From NCBI RefSeq assembly GCF_007993735.1, contig NZ_CP042453.1, positions 1,984,001-2,048,000 on the forward strand: a stretch of 64,000 nt of DNA, in the 5' to 3' direction. Positions 55,146 to 63,986 of this stretch are shown piece by piece. The notes under the pieces were generated by a model that saw only the letters and a program-made list of their open reading frames with translations, ran no database searches and was not told where the DNA came from. The DNA comes from Arenimonas daejeonensis. Lineage in GTDB: Bacteria > Pseudomonadota > Gammaproteobacteria > Xanthomonadales > Xanthomonadaceae. Positions within the stretch are counted from its first letter, which is position 1. Every line of letters starts with the position of its first letter. Made by a program: the position numbers and the translations under genes.

Positions 55146-55691
55146 TTGGATATCGGAGTCAGGCTGCAGGCGGTGCGCAAGAACAAGGGCCTGAGCCAGC
55201 GCGAGCTGGCCAAACGGGTCGGCGTCACCAACTCCACGATCTCGCTGATCGAACAGAACAAGGTCAGCCCGTCGATCTCGTCGCTGAAGAAGGTGCTCGA
55301 CGGCATCCCGATCTCGCTGGCCGATTTTTTCACCATGGACCTGGAAGACACGGGTGACAGCCCGTTCTACCCGGCCAGCGAGCAGCCCGACCTGGGCAAC
55401 AACGAGATCCACTATTTCCTGGTCGGCCAGCACCGCCGCAACCGGCAGATGTGCATCCTGCGCGAGGTGATGCCGCCCGGCAGCGACACCGGCGAGACCA
55501 TGCTCAGCCACGACGGCGAGGAGGGCGGGGTGGTCATCCAGGGCCGCGTCGAGATCACCGTCGGTGACCAGGTGCGCGTGCTGGGTCCCGGCGAGGCCTA
55601 TTATTTCGAAAGCCGGCTGCCGCACCGGTTCCGCAACATCGGCAGCGACGAGGCCATCCTGGTCAGCGCCAATACGCCGCCCACCTTCTGA
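55146..55691 (+). CDS. puuR: PuuR-like HTH-cupin regulator
   Basis: 181 residues from TTG 55146, after GGGAGG. N-terminal XRE/lambda-type helix-turn-helix (LRAVRKNKGLSQRELAKRVG region; residues ~5-60), with C-terminal cupin (MPPGSDTGETMLSHDGEEGG, LGPGEAYYFESRLPHRF). This is the PuuR layout; PuuR represses putrescine-utilisation genes and is released by putrescine. Divergent from the aminotransferase, and 10 bases upstream of puuC. Confidence 0.85.
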   Translation: MDIGVRLQAVRKNKGLSQRELAKRVGVTNSTISLIEQNKVSPSISSLKKVLDGIPISLADFFTMDLEDTGDSPFYPASEQPDLGNNEIHYFLVGQHRRNRQMCILREVMPPGSDTGETMLSHDGEEGGVVIQGRVEITVGDQVRVLGPGEAYYFESRLPHRFRNIGSDEAILVSANTPPTF

Positions 55692-55701
55692 GTTTGCCGC
55701 C

Positions 55702-57204
55702 ATGACCAAGCCAAAGACCCGAGAAGACTGGCTGCAGCGCGCCGCCAGCCTGTCGATCCGCCACCAGGCCTTCATCGACGGCAAGTACGTCGACGCCGCC
55801 AGCGGCAAGACCTTCGACTGCCTGAGCCCGATCGACGGCCGCGTGCTGGCGAAAGTGGCCGAATGCGGTGCCGTGGACGTGGACCGCGCCGTGAAGGTCG
55901 CCCGCGCGGCCTTCGACGCCGGCAAGTGGTCGAACGCCCGGCCGACGCATCGCAAGAAGGTACTGGTCAAGCTGGCCCAGCTCATCCACGAGCACGGCGA
56001 GGAACTCGCGCTGCTCGAATCCCTGGACATGGGCAAGCCGGTGTCCGACGCGCTGAACGTGGACGTCGCCGCCTCGGTGCGCTGCATGTCCTGGACCGGC
56101 GAGGCCATCGACAAGGTCTACGGCGAAGTCGCCTCGACGGGGCAGGACGAACTGGGCCTGGTCACGCGCGAACCGCTGGGTGTGGTCGCCGCGATCGTGC
56201 CCTGGAACTTCCCGCTGCTGATGGCGGTGTGGAAGCTGGCGCCGGCGCTGGCGATGGGCAATTCGGTGCTGCTCAAACCTTCCGAGAAATCGCCGCTGAC
56301 CGCATTGCGCCTGGCCGAGCTGGCGATCGAAGCGGGCATCCCGCCCGGCGTGTTCAACGTGCTGCCGGGCTTCGGCCGCGGTGCCGGCGAGCCACTGGCG
56401 ATGCACATGGACGTGGACGGCCTGGTGTTCACCGGTTCCACCGCCGTCGGCAAGCACCTGATGGTCTGCGCCGGCATGTCGAACATGAAACGCGCCTACA
56501 TGGAATGCGGCGGCAAGAGCCCGAACCTGGTGTTCGCCGATGCGCCCAGCCTGGATCGTGCCGCGCAGGCCGCGGCCAGCGGCATCTTCTACAACCAGGG
56601 CGAGGTCTGCACCGCGGCATCGCGGCTTTTCGTGCAGCGCGAAATCAAGGACGAGTTCGTGGCCAAGGTGGCGGAGTTCGGCAGGAAGATGCAGCCCAAA
56701 CATCCACTCGAACCCGGCGCCCCGATGGGCGCGATGGTGGACGAATCGCAGACCACGCGCGTACTCGACTTCATCGCCAAGGGCCGCGCCGAAGGCGGTC
56801 GCGTGGTGATCGGCGGCGAGCGCCTGCAGACGGTGGAAGGCGGCTGCTACATCGCGCCGACCATCTTCGACGGCGTCGAACACGGCCACACCATCGCCCG
56901 CGAGGAGATCTTCGGGCCGGTGCTGAGCGTGATCGCCTTCGACACCGAGGAGGACGCCCTGCGCATGGCCAACGATTCCGACTACGGCCTGGCCGCGGGC
57001 GTGTTCACTTCCGACATCAGCCGCGCCCATCGCGTCGCCCGCAAGCTGCGCGCCGGCAGCGTCTGGGTGAACTACTGGGACGGCGGCGACATGACCGCGC
57101 CCTTCGGCGGCTACAAGCAGAGCGGCAACGGCCGCGACAAGTCCCTGCACGCCTTCGAGAAGTACACCGAGGTCAAGGCGACCTGGATCAACCTCGATCC
57201 CTGA
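55702..57204 (+). CDS. puuC: Gamma-glutamyl-gamma-aminobutyraldehyde dehydrogenase
   Basis: 500 residues, intact. Aldehyde dehydrogenase with VPWNFPLLMAVWKLAPALAM, FTGSTAVGKHLM, the Glu in MECGGKSPNLVFADAP, and catalytic Cys in FYNQGEVCTAASRLFV; the C-terminus ends FGGYKQSGNGRDKSLHAFEK, typical of PuuC. Oxidises gamma-glutamyl-gamma-aminobutyraldehyde in putrescine breakdown. Starts ten bases after puuR; the puuA and puuB partners lie 4-9 kb away. Confidence 0.88.
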   Translation: MTKPKTREDWLQRAASLSIRHQAFIDGKYVDAASGKTFDCLSPIDGRVLAKVAECGAVDVDRAVKVARAAFDAGKWSNARPTHRKKVLVKLAQLIHEHGEELALLESLDMGKPVSDALNVDVAASVRCMSWTGEAIDKVYGEVASTGQDELGLVTREPLGVVAAIVPWNFPLLMAVWKLAPALAMGNSVLLKPSEKSPLTALRLAELAIEAGIPPGVFNVLPGFGRGAGEPLAMHMDVDGLVFTGSTAVGKHLMVCAGMSNMKRAYMECGGKSPNLVFADAPSLDRAAQAAASGIFYNQGEVCTAASRLFVQREIKDEFVAKVAEFGRKMQPKHPLEPGAPMGAMVDESQTTRVLDFIAKGRAEGGRVVIGGERLQTVEGGCYIAPTIFDGVEHGHTIAREEIFGPVLSVIAFDTEEDALRMANDSDYGLAAGVFTSDISRAHRVARKLRAGSVWVNYWDGGDMTAPFGGYKQSGNGRDKSLHAFEKYTEVKATWINLDP

Positions 57205-57231
57205 GTACGGTCTCGTCAGCAGCGGTGCGGA

Positions 57232-58770
57232 TCATGATGCCGGTGCCGGCGCCGTGATCATGGCCAGCCGCTTCTCGAACCCGAGGATGAGCACGGTGGC
57301 GAACAGGCTGAGCCCGGCGCAGATCCAGGCGGCTTTCTCCAGCGTGGCGACATAGACGTCACGCGCCGCCTGCAGCAGGGCATCGCCGGCGGGGCCGAGT
57401 GCGCGAGCCGCATCCACGGCACCGCCCAGCGTGTCGCGGGCAGCGGCGACGGCTTCGACGGGCAGCCCCGGCGGCACGGCATCGACGATGCCGCTGCGGT
57501 ACATCGCCATCACGATGCTGCCGAGCACGGCGATGCCCAGCGCGCCGCCGAACTCGAAGCTGGTTTCTGAAATGCCCGAGGCGGCACCAGCCCGCTCCGG
57601 TGGTGCCGAGCTCATCACCAGGTCGGTGGTAAGCGCGCCGATCGGCGCCAGGCCGGCGCAGAACAGCGTGTATCCCAGCATCAGCAGCGGGAAAGGCAGG
57701 GAACCGAGCTGGGTGAGCAGGCCGAAGCCGACCGCCGACACCACCATGCCGCCGGCGATGATGCGCGCGATCGGCCAGTGCTGCGCCAGCTTCGGCGCCA
57801 GCATCGAACCGATCACGAAGACGACGCCCGAGGGCGCGGTCCACAACCCGGCCTCCAGTGGCGTCATGCCCAGCACCAGCTGGAAATACTGCGCGATGAA
57901 CAGGAAGAAGCCGAAGGCGATGAAGATGGTCAGCACGTTGCAGCCCAGCGCGGTGCCGAAGGCCGGTGCGCGGAACAGCGACAGGTCGATCATCGGATCG
58001 GCCAGGCGCCGCTGCCGGCGTACAAACAGCAGGCCGATGCCGAGGCCGGCCGCGATGATCACGAAAGGCGCCAGCGCGAAGCCATGTTCGGCCAGGCGCT
58101 TCATGCCGTAGATCACCGCCAGCACGGCGCTCACCGACAGCAGCGCGCTGCCCAGGTCGATCCGGCCCGCGTTCTCGTCGCGGAACTCCGGCAGCAGCTT
58201 CGGCCCCACCACCAGCAGAAGCACCATCACCGGCACCGCCAGCAGGAACACCGAACCCCACCAGAACCACTGCAGCAGTACGCCGCCGATCACCGGGCCC
58301 AGGATGCCGCCGGCCGAAAATGCCGCGATCCAGATGCCGATCGCCTGCATGCGTTCGCGGTCGTCCAGGAACATGTTCCGGATCAGCGACAGAGTGGACG
58401 GCGACAGCGTGGCGGCGGTGATGCCGAGCAGGGCGCGACTGGCGATCAGCATCTCGGCGCTGGTCGAAAACGCCGCCAGCACCGACGCCGCGCCGAACGC
58501 CGCCGCGCCGATCAACAGAAGCCGGCGCCGGCCGATGCGGTCGCCCAGCGTGCCCATCGTGATCAGGAAGCCGGCCAGCAGGAAGCCGTAGATGTCCACG
58601 ATCCACAGCATCTGCCCGGCGCTGGGGCGCAGGTCGGCGGCGATGGACGGGATCGCCAGGTACAGCACCGTCAGGTCCATCGAATAGATCAGGCAGGGCA
58701 GGGCCAGCACGCCCAGGCCGATCCATTCGCGCCGCGTGGCCTTCGGCCCGACGACGTGCGTATCAGCCAT
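57232..58770 (-). CDS. MFS multidrug transporter, DHA2 (14-helix) family
   Basis: 512 residues from ATG 58770. DHA2 features: LPCLIYSMDLTVLYLAIPSI, motif A in MGTLGDRIGRRRLLLIG, GITAATLSPSTLSLIRNMF, and a motif-C-like AAFSAGGILGPVIGGVLLQW. 14 hydrophobic segments predicted. Proton-driven drug or toxic compound efflux (SmvA-like). Its ATG overlaps the upstream SRPBCC stop by 8 bases, so it is the last gene of the ArsR operon. Intact. Confidence 0.9.
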   Translation of the reverse strand: MADTHVVGPKATRREWIGLGVLALPCLIYSMDLTVLYLAIPSIAADLRPSAGQMLWIVDIYGFLLAGFLITMGTLGDRIGRRRLLLIGAAAFGAASVLAAFSTSAEMLIASRALLGITAATLSPSTLSLIRNMFLDDRERMQAIGIWIAAFSAGGILGPVIGGVLLQWFWWGSVFLLAVPVMVLLLVVGPKLLPEFRDENAGRIDLGSALLSVSAVLAVIYGMKRLAEHGFALAPFVIIAAGLGIGLLFVRRQRRLADPMIDLSLFRAPAFGTALGCNVLTIFIAFGFFLFIAQYFQLVLGMTPLEAGLWTAPSGVVFVIGSMLAPKLAQHWPIARIIAGGMVVSAVGFGLLTQLGSLPFPLLMLGYTLFCAGLAPIGALTTDLVMSSAPPERAGAASGISETSFEFGGALGIAVLGSIVMAMYRSGIVDAVPPGLPVEAVAAARDTLGGAVDAARALGPAGDALLQAARDVYVATLEKAAWICAGLSLFATVLILGFEKRLAMITAPAPAS

Positions 58771-59239
58771 GGGCAAGCATCTCCTGCAGTCGGTTGAAGC
58801 AGCTGTTCCAGCCGCCGCGATGGTCGTCGCGTTCGGCCACCGAGACGAAACGGACCTGGTGGAAGTGCATGCGGGTCTTGCCGCCGATCTCCTCGAAACG
58901 CACCGTGATCACCGAATCCTGGTCGGGACGGCGGGCGACGTCGTCCCAGACGTGGGTCATCACGATGCGGTCGGGCGGCACGATCTCCAGGAACTCGCCC
59001 TGCATCCACCACTCGGTGCCGCTTTCCTTGCCGCGCAGGCAGACCCTGTAGGTACCGCCCACGCGCGGGTCGAAACGCTGGAATGGCGCGTCGCAGCCTT
59101 CAGGGCAGAACCAGACCGCCAGTGCGGCCTGGTCGGTCCAGGCCTTGAACACCACGTCGCGCGGCGCGTCGAACTCGCGCTCGATGATCAGTTCGTCGTC
59201 GGTTTCCAGCGCAGGTGGCTTCAGGCTCGCGGACATCAT
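58763..59239 (-). CDS. SRPBCC (AHSA1-like) protein
   Basis: 158 residues. The START/Bet v1-like fold of the AHSA1 (polyketide-cyclase) family: LIIEREFDAPRDVVFKAWTD, WFCPEGC, YRVCLRGKESG and the C-terminal GGWNSCFNRLQEML. Probably binds a hydrophobic ligand in its cavity. Paired with a second, similar protein in the same operon. Function unknown; not the Hsp90 co-chaperone. Confidence 0.85.
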   Translation of the reverse strand: MMSASLKPPALETDDELIIEREFDAPRDVVFKAWTDQAALAVWFCPEGCDAPFQRFDPRVGGTYRVCLRGKESGTEWWMQGEFLEIVPPDRIVMTHVWDDVARRPDQDSVITVRFEEIGGKTRMHFHQVRFVSVAERDDHRGGWNSCFNRLQEMLAHG

Positions 59240-59263
59240 GGTTCTCCTTGAAACGGGTGTCCC

Positions 59264-59695
59264 TCAGTGCATCGCCGGGTCGTTGCAGTTGACCATCCAC
59301 GGCGTGCCGAAACGGTCGACGCCGCTGCCGAAACGCAGGGCCCAGAAGGTCTTCTGGATCGGCATGCTGATGCGGTCGCTGCCTTCCATCAGCGCGGCGA
59401 ACACCCGTTCGGCCTCGGCTGGATCTTCGATCTGCAGCGATACCGACGTGCCCTGCGGCTTCTCGAAATACTGCGGCGGGCTGTCGGAGGCCATCAGCAG
59501 GTCGTCACCTACCGTGAGGCAGGCATGCATGATCTTGCCCTCGTAGCCGTCGGGAAACGCGCAGCTCTCGTCCTCCGCCATCGGCGAGCCGGCATAGGGC
59601 ATCATCGCGACGATCTCGCCGCCGAGCACGCTGGCATAGTGTTTCATGGCTTCTTAGCACTGGCCGGAGAAGTTGAGGTAGGCGTGCATCTTCAT
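59264..59695 (-). CDS. VOC-superfamily (PhnB-like) protein with in-frame stop at codon 14
   Basis: The full gene runs from ATG 59695: MKMHAYLNFSGQC, then TAA (59656-59654), then EAMKHYASVLGGEIVAMMPY in the same frame. TAA most likely replaces GAA, a single substitution. If the stop is real, translation could restart at ATG 59647, losing the first beta strand. The body is a PhnB/VOC (glyoxalase-fold) protein with GTSVSLQIEDPAEAERVF and FWALRFGSGVDRFGTPWMV. Ligand unknown. Flanked by two SRPBCC proteins in one operon. Confidence 0.75.
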
Positions 59696-59715
59696 GGGTT
59701 TGCTCCTGGGGTGTG

Positions 59716-60189
59716 TCAGGGGGTCAGGTGGTTGCGCAGGCGGTCCAGCGATTCGCGCCAGCCCTGGCCTTCGCCCTGGTCGGTGCGCAGGCCAGCATGG
59801 CGGATGATCATTTCAGTGCGGCCGCCGAGATCGCGGAATTGCACGGTGACCAGGGACAGGTCGGCGAAACCGTCGCGCGGGGCGTGCTGGCCCTGTGGAT
59901 CGGAAAAGCCGACCGAAAAACTGAGCAGGGTCGGCGCCACCACTTCGTGGTAGATGCCGCGCACCCAGACTTCCGGCCGGTCGGGCAGGTGGTGGCAGAA
60001 ATGCAGCTGGCCGCCCGGGCGCACGTCCTGCAGGCAGACCGTCATGCGCGAGCCGTGCGGGCCGAACCAGGCGGCGAAATGTTCCGGGTCGGTCCAGGCG
60101 CTGAAGACGCGGGCGATCGGCGCCTCGAAGATGCGCCGCATCACCAGGTCGGTGCTGCCGCCGGTCCGGGGTTCAGTCCTGCTGTCCAT
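59716..60189 (-). CDS. SRPBCC (AHSA1-like) protein, second copy
   Basis: 157 residues. AHSA1-like: DLVMRRIFEAPIARVFSAWTD, FAAWFGPHGSRMTVCLQDV, VQFRDLGGRTEMIIRHAGL and the end GWRESLDRLRNHL. Shares the overall plan of the protein at 58763-59239. Its start overlaps the ArsR gene end by 17 bases, so it is co-translated with the regulator. Ligand unknown. Confidence 0.85.
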   Translation of the reverse strand: MDSRTEPRTGGSTDLVMRRIFEAPIARVFSAWTDPEHFAAWFGPHGSRMTVCLQDVRPGGQLHFCHHLPDRPEVWVRGIYHEVVAPTLLSFSVGFSDPQGQHAPRDGFADLSLVTVQFRDLGGRTEMIIRHAGLRTDQGEGQGWRESLDRLRNHLTP

Positions 60190-60556
60190 CGGGGGCCTCC
60201 GGGTTTTTCTTCGCCGCCTCGGCGTCGGCGGCTTCGGCCTGGATCTTCTGCAGGTAGGCCTCGAGCCGGTCGAAGCGGGCTTCCCAGAGCTTGCGGTAGG
60301 GCTCGAGCCAGTCGGTGATGTCCTTGAGCGGGCCGGCGTCGAGCCTGCAGGGCCGCCACTGGGCTTCGCGGCCGCGGCTCACCAGACCGGCTTTCTCCAG
60401 CACCTTCAGGTGCTTGGACACAGCCGGCAGGCTCATGTTGAAGGGCTGGGCGAGCTCGGTCACCGAGGTTTCGCCCTGGATCAGCCGCGCCAGGATGGCC
60501 CGACGGGTCGGGTCGGCCAGGGCGGAGAAGGTGTGGCTGAGGCGATCGGCGGGCAT
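60173..60556 (-). CDS. ArsR-family regulator
   Basis: 127 residues. Winged helix-turn-helix: FSALADPTRRAILARLIQGE, then TSVTELAQPFNMSLPAVSKH and LEKAGLVSRGREAQWRP; the Lys/Ala-rich C-terminus is a dimerisation helix. No CxC metal motif, so it is of the non-metal ArsR type commonly found next to SRPBCC genes. A 28-bp palindrome directly upstream is the probable autoregulatory operator. Confidence 0.9.
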   Translation of the reverse strand: MPADRLSHTFSALADPTRRAILARLIQGETSVTELAQPFNMSLPAVSKHLKVLEKAGLVSRGREAQWRPCRLDAGPLKDITDWLEPYRKLWEARFDRLEAYLQKIQAEAADAEAAKKNPEAPDGQQD

Positions 60557-60563
60557 AGGACTT

Positions 60564-60591
60564 AACCAATCAGCTAATTAACTGATCGGTT
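60564..60591. promoter_or_regulatory. 28-bp palindromic operator of the ArsR/SRPBCC operon
   Basis: AACC-A-ATCAG-C-TAATTA-A-CTGAT-C-GGTT: symmetrical with only two mismatched base pairs, starting 8 bases before the ArsR start. In such GC-rich DNA an AT-rich palindrome of this length is striking; it should cover the promoter and ribosome-binding region. Confidence 0.75.
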
Positions 60592-60694
60592 TTGTACGCC
60601 TGTCCGGAAGGCGCGTCAAGTCCCTTTGTTGCGAATCGGGGCGGGCATGGAAACGCCGCGTCCCGGCGGGCGGCGTCGGTGAGGTGCCGGGACC

Positions 60695-61153
60695 TCAGTC
60701 CTGGCAGCGGCGGTAGTCGAAACCGATCACTGTTTCCTTGCCGTCGTCGCCCGGTCCGGCGATTTCGGCGCGCAGCGAATCGCCATCGCGCCGATATTCG
60801 ATGCGCTGCGGAAAATCGTGCGCCGGATTTTCGAAACGCACCCAGCGGTCGCCGCCGGCGCTGCGCGTGAACGCGGTTGGCGGCCGGCCGCCGGGCTGGG
60901 CCAGATAGGTCGGCACGCCGTCCACCGCGACGATGCGCAGGAATTCGAAGGCCACCATGCGCTCGCTCTTGCTGGTGCGGCTGAGTCCGAGCAGTTCGCC
61001 GCCGCGCGGCGCCAGCCAGCTTTCCTCGATGGTTTCGCCGGCATCGCCGCCGCACCAGTCGCCGGCCAGCCAGCCGAGATCCTGCGCGGGTGCCGCCGCC
61101 AGCGCAGAGGCGGATAGAAGGATCGAAACACCCAAGGCGATGGACTGGTGCAT
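60695..61153 (-). CDS. DUF6265-like exported protein
   Basis: 152 residues. Signal peptide SIALGVSILLSASALAAAP, then DLGWLAGDWCGGDAGETIEESW and LLGLSRTSKSERMVAFEFLR, a family of small lipocalin-like beta-barrel exported proteins. An even pair of Cys residues (DWCGG and YRRCQD) could bridge the ends. Function unknown. Isolated, with about 40-100 bases either side. Confidence 0.75.
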   Translation of the reverse strand: MHQSIALGVSILLSASALAAAPAQDLGWLAGDWCGGDAGETIEESWLAPRGGELLGLSRTSKSERMVAFEFLRIVAVDGVPTYLAQPGGRPPTAFTRSAGGDRWVRFENPAHDFPQRIEYRRDGDSLRAEIAGPGDDGKETVIGFDYRRCQD

Positions 61154-61194
61154 GGCCGACTCCCGGAAAGTCCGGTCACGCTAGCAGTTCCCGG

Positions 61195-62476
61195 TCACCA
61201 CAGCGCGTCGCGCAGCTTGAACCAGGCCATCGCCGCGACCAGCAGCGGCGTACGCAGCGCGCGGCCGCCGGGGAAGGGGTGGTGCGGGATCTTCGCGTAG
61301 GTGTCGAGGCGGCCGGCCTGGCCGCGGACGGCTTCGGCGATCACGCGGCCCGCGAGCCCGGTGGCGGCGACGCCGTGGCCGGAGAACCCTTGCGCGAAAT
61401 AGACGTTGTCGCCCAGCCGGCCCCAGTGCGGGGCGCGGTTGAGGCTGATGTCCACGAAACCACCCCAGACCGAATCGAACTTAACGCCCTTGAGCTGCGG
61501 AAACACGCGGGTCATGCGCCGCGTCATCGTGCCGGCCAGGTTGGGCGGGGGCAGGGTGGAATAACTTGCGCGGCCGCCGAACAACAGGCGGTGGTCGGCG
61601 CTGAGGCGGAAATAGTCCAGCGCCCAGTTGACGTCGGCGACGGCCATGCCGTTGCGGATCAGGTCGCGCGCGCGCTTCGCCCAAGGGCTCGGTGGCGCCG
61701 ACATAGGTGCCGACCGGCATGATCTTGCTGTCGAGTTCGGGTGCGATGCCGTGTACCAAGGCGTTGCCGGCCAGCACCACGAAGTCGGCCTGCACCTCGC
61801 CCTGGGTGCATCGAAGCACGGGCCGGGCACCACGATCGAGCGCGGTGACTTCGGTGTTCTCGAAGATGCGCACGCCCGCAGCGACCGCCGCGCGCGCCAC
61901 GCCCAGCGTGTAGTTCAGCGGATGCAGGTGTCCGGACTGCGGGTCGTGGAGCGCGCCGATGTAGCGCGGGCTGGGTACGACCGCCTGCAGCTGTTCACGA
62001 TCCCACCAGGCCACGTCGTAGCCGTAGTTTTCCGCCAGGTCTCGCTGCCAGGCCTTGAGTTCATCAATGTGCCGCGGCTTGATCGCCACGTGGGCGTGGC
62101 CGTCGCGCCAGTGCGCGTCGATGCCGTGGGTGGCGATGCGTTCGCGCACCAGGCGCACGCCCTCGAGCGACCAGTCGAACAGGCGGCGCGAGTCCTCGAT
62201 GCCGACCAGGGCGGCGATCTTCGACTGGTCGCAGCTGTAGCCGAAGATCACCTGGCCGCCATTGCGGCCCGAGGCGCCCCAGCCGACGCGGCGGGCTTCG
62301 AGCACGATCACCTTCAGGCCGGCCTGGGCCAGTTCCAGCGCTGCCGACAACCCGGTCAGGCCGGCGCCGAGCACGACGACGTCGGCGGTTTCGCGGCCCT
62401 GGAGGCGCGGGTACTCCGGTGCCGGCGTGGCGGTGTCGTGGTACCAGGTGTGGGTGTGGGCGCTCGGCTGTCTCAT
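61195..62476 (-). CDS. puuB: FAD-dependent amine oxidase, PuuB-like (frameshift near 61684)
   Basis: About 426 residues from ATG 62476. DAO-type flavoenzyme: ADVVVLGAGLTGLSAALELA (FAD), GWGASGRNGGQVIFGYSCD, FSGHGVAATGLAGRVIAEA. This is the layout of gamma-glutamylputrescine oxidase, which makes gamma-glutamyl-gamma-aminobutyraldehyde, NH3 and H2O2. One extra G near 61684 splits EPLAKRARDLIRNGMAVAD. Next to puuA with a 131-base spacer containing REPIN-like hairpins. Confidence 0.88.
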
Positions 62477-62486
62477 GCGGTCCCTG

Positions 62487-62600
62487 CTCCGAAGTTCCAC
62501 CCCCTCCCGGCCTCCCCTGCCAGCAGGGGGAGGAGCAAAAAGCGGGCCTTTCTCCCTCCCCTGTTCACAGGGGAGGGTCGGGGAGGGGTAAGCCCTTGCC
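62487..62600. repeat. Paired GC-rich hairpins (REPIN-like), B-A order
   Basis: Unit B, CTCCGAAGTTCCACCCCC to CAGGGGGAGGAG (62487-62535), an 18-base spacer, then unit A, CCCTCCCCTG-TTCA-CAGGGGAGGG (62554-62577), GGGGAGGGGTAAGCCCTTGCC. Same two units as at 39.4 and 42.4 kb but in swapped order. Confidence 0.65.
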
Positions 62601-62607
62601 CAGCCCA

Positions 62608-63986
62608 TCACACCTGCCGCAGGTACCAGGCGTATTCCAGCGTGGTCACTTCGCGGCTGAAGCTGCGCAGTTCCTTGAGTTTCTGCTGGCCGTAGATGTG
62701 ACGGAAGGATTCGCCGAATTGTTCTGCGACGAAATCGCTGGCCTGGAAATCGCGGATGGTGTCGCGCCAGAACAGCTCGCGGTGCTCGGTCTGCTCGTAG
62801 GCATTGCCGGTGACCGGTGCACCCGGGTCGCCCTTGTCCTGCAGGCCCTGAAGGATGCCGGCCAGCACCGCGGCCGTGACCAGGTAGGGATTGGCGTCGG
62901 CGCCGGCGATGCGGTGTTCGATGCGGATGTTGGCCGGGTCGGAATGCGGGATGCGCATGGCCACGGTGCGGTTGTTGAAACCCCAGGCGTCGTTCAGCGG
63001 TACGAAGGCGTTGAGCACGAAGCGCCGGTAGCTGTTGGCATGCGGCGCGAACAGCAGCATGCAGTCCTGGCTGGCCTTCTGCAGGCCGGCGACCGCGTGG
63101 CGCAGCGTGTCCGACGGTTTGTCCGGCGTGCAGGCGAAGATGTTCCTGCCGGCTTCGTCGAGCACGCTGACATGGATGTGGGTGCCGCTGCCGGCCTGGT
63201 CCACGAAGGGCTTGGCCATGAAGCTGGCGATCATGCCTGGTCTTCGGCCGTGGCCTTGATCACGCGGCGCAGCAGCAGCGCGTCGTCGCAGGCCAGCACG
63301 GCGTCGGCGCGGTGCTTGAGGTTGATCTCGAACTGGCCCGGTGCGTATTCGGCCACCGCGGTGTCAGCCGGGATGTCCTGGGCGGCACAGGCGTCGGCCA
63401 CCGCATCGGTGAACGACTGGTAGTCGTTCAGGTCCTGCATGTAATAGACCTGCGTGGTGGCGTTGCGTTCGCCGGTGCTGGGATTCACCGAGGTCTGCGG
63501 CCGGCCGTCATGCGTGAGTTCGGCGTCGAGCAGGTAGAACTCCAGCTCCACCGCCACCACCGGTGTCAGGCCGCGGTCCTTGAAACGCTGCACGACGCGC
63601 TTGAGCACTTCGCGCGGGTTGGCGGCGAACAGGCCACCCTGGCCGTCCTCCATCTGCAGCAGCAGCTGCGCCATCGGGCGGTGCTGCCACGGGATCACCC
63701 GCAGCGAACCCGGCACCGGACGGCAGATGCGGTCCTCGTCGCCGATGTCGTAACCCAGGCCGGTTTCCTCGACCGTGTTGCCGGTGATGTCGGTGGCGAT
63801 CAGCGACATCGGCAGGCAGACGCCGTTCTGGTAGACCTTCTCCAGCGCGTCGCGGGTGATGCGCTTGCCGCGCAGCAGGCCGTTCATGTCGGGCAGCAGC
63901 AGGTCGATCTGCTCGCAGTCGGGGAGCTGCGCGAGCGTGTCGGCGTCGGCGGCCGGGAGGGAAGACGGGGTCATGGACGAAGTCAT
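62608..63986 (-). CDS. puuA: Gamma-glutamylputrescine synthetase (frameshift near 63234)
   Basis: Glutamine-synthetase-fold ligase, ~459 residues. ATP-dependent glutamylation of putrescine. N-terminal IDLLLPDMNGLLRGKRITRD; ATP/metal-site stretches VVAVELEFYLLDAEL and EYAPGQFEINLKH; after the break MAKPFVDQAGSGTHIHVSVL and IEHRIAGADANPYLV. One G is missing near 63234 (EDQGMIASFMAK). The order and length fit PuuA rather than GlnA. Start at 63986 is provisional: ATG 63974 is also possible, and no strong ribosome-binding site is seen. Confidence 0.88.
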
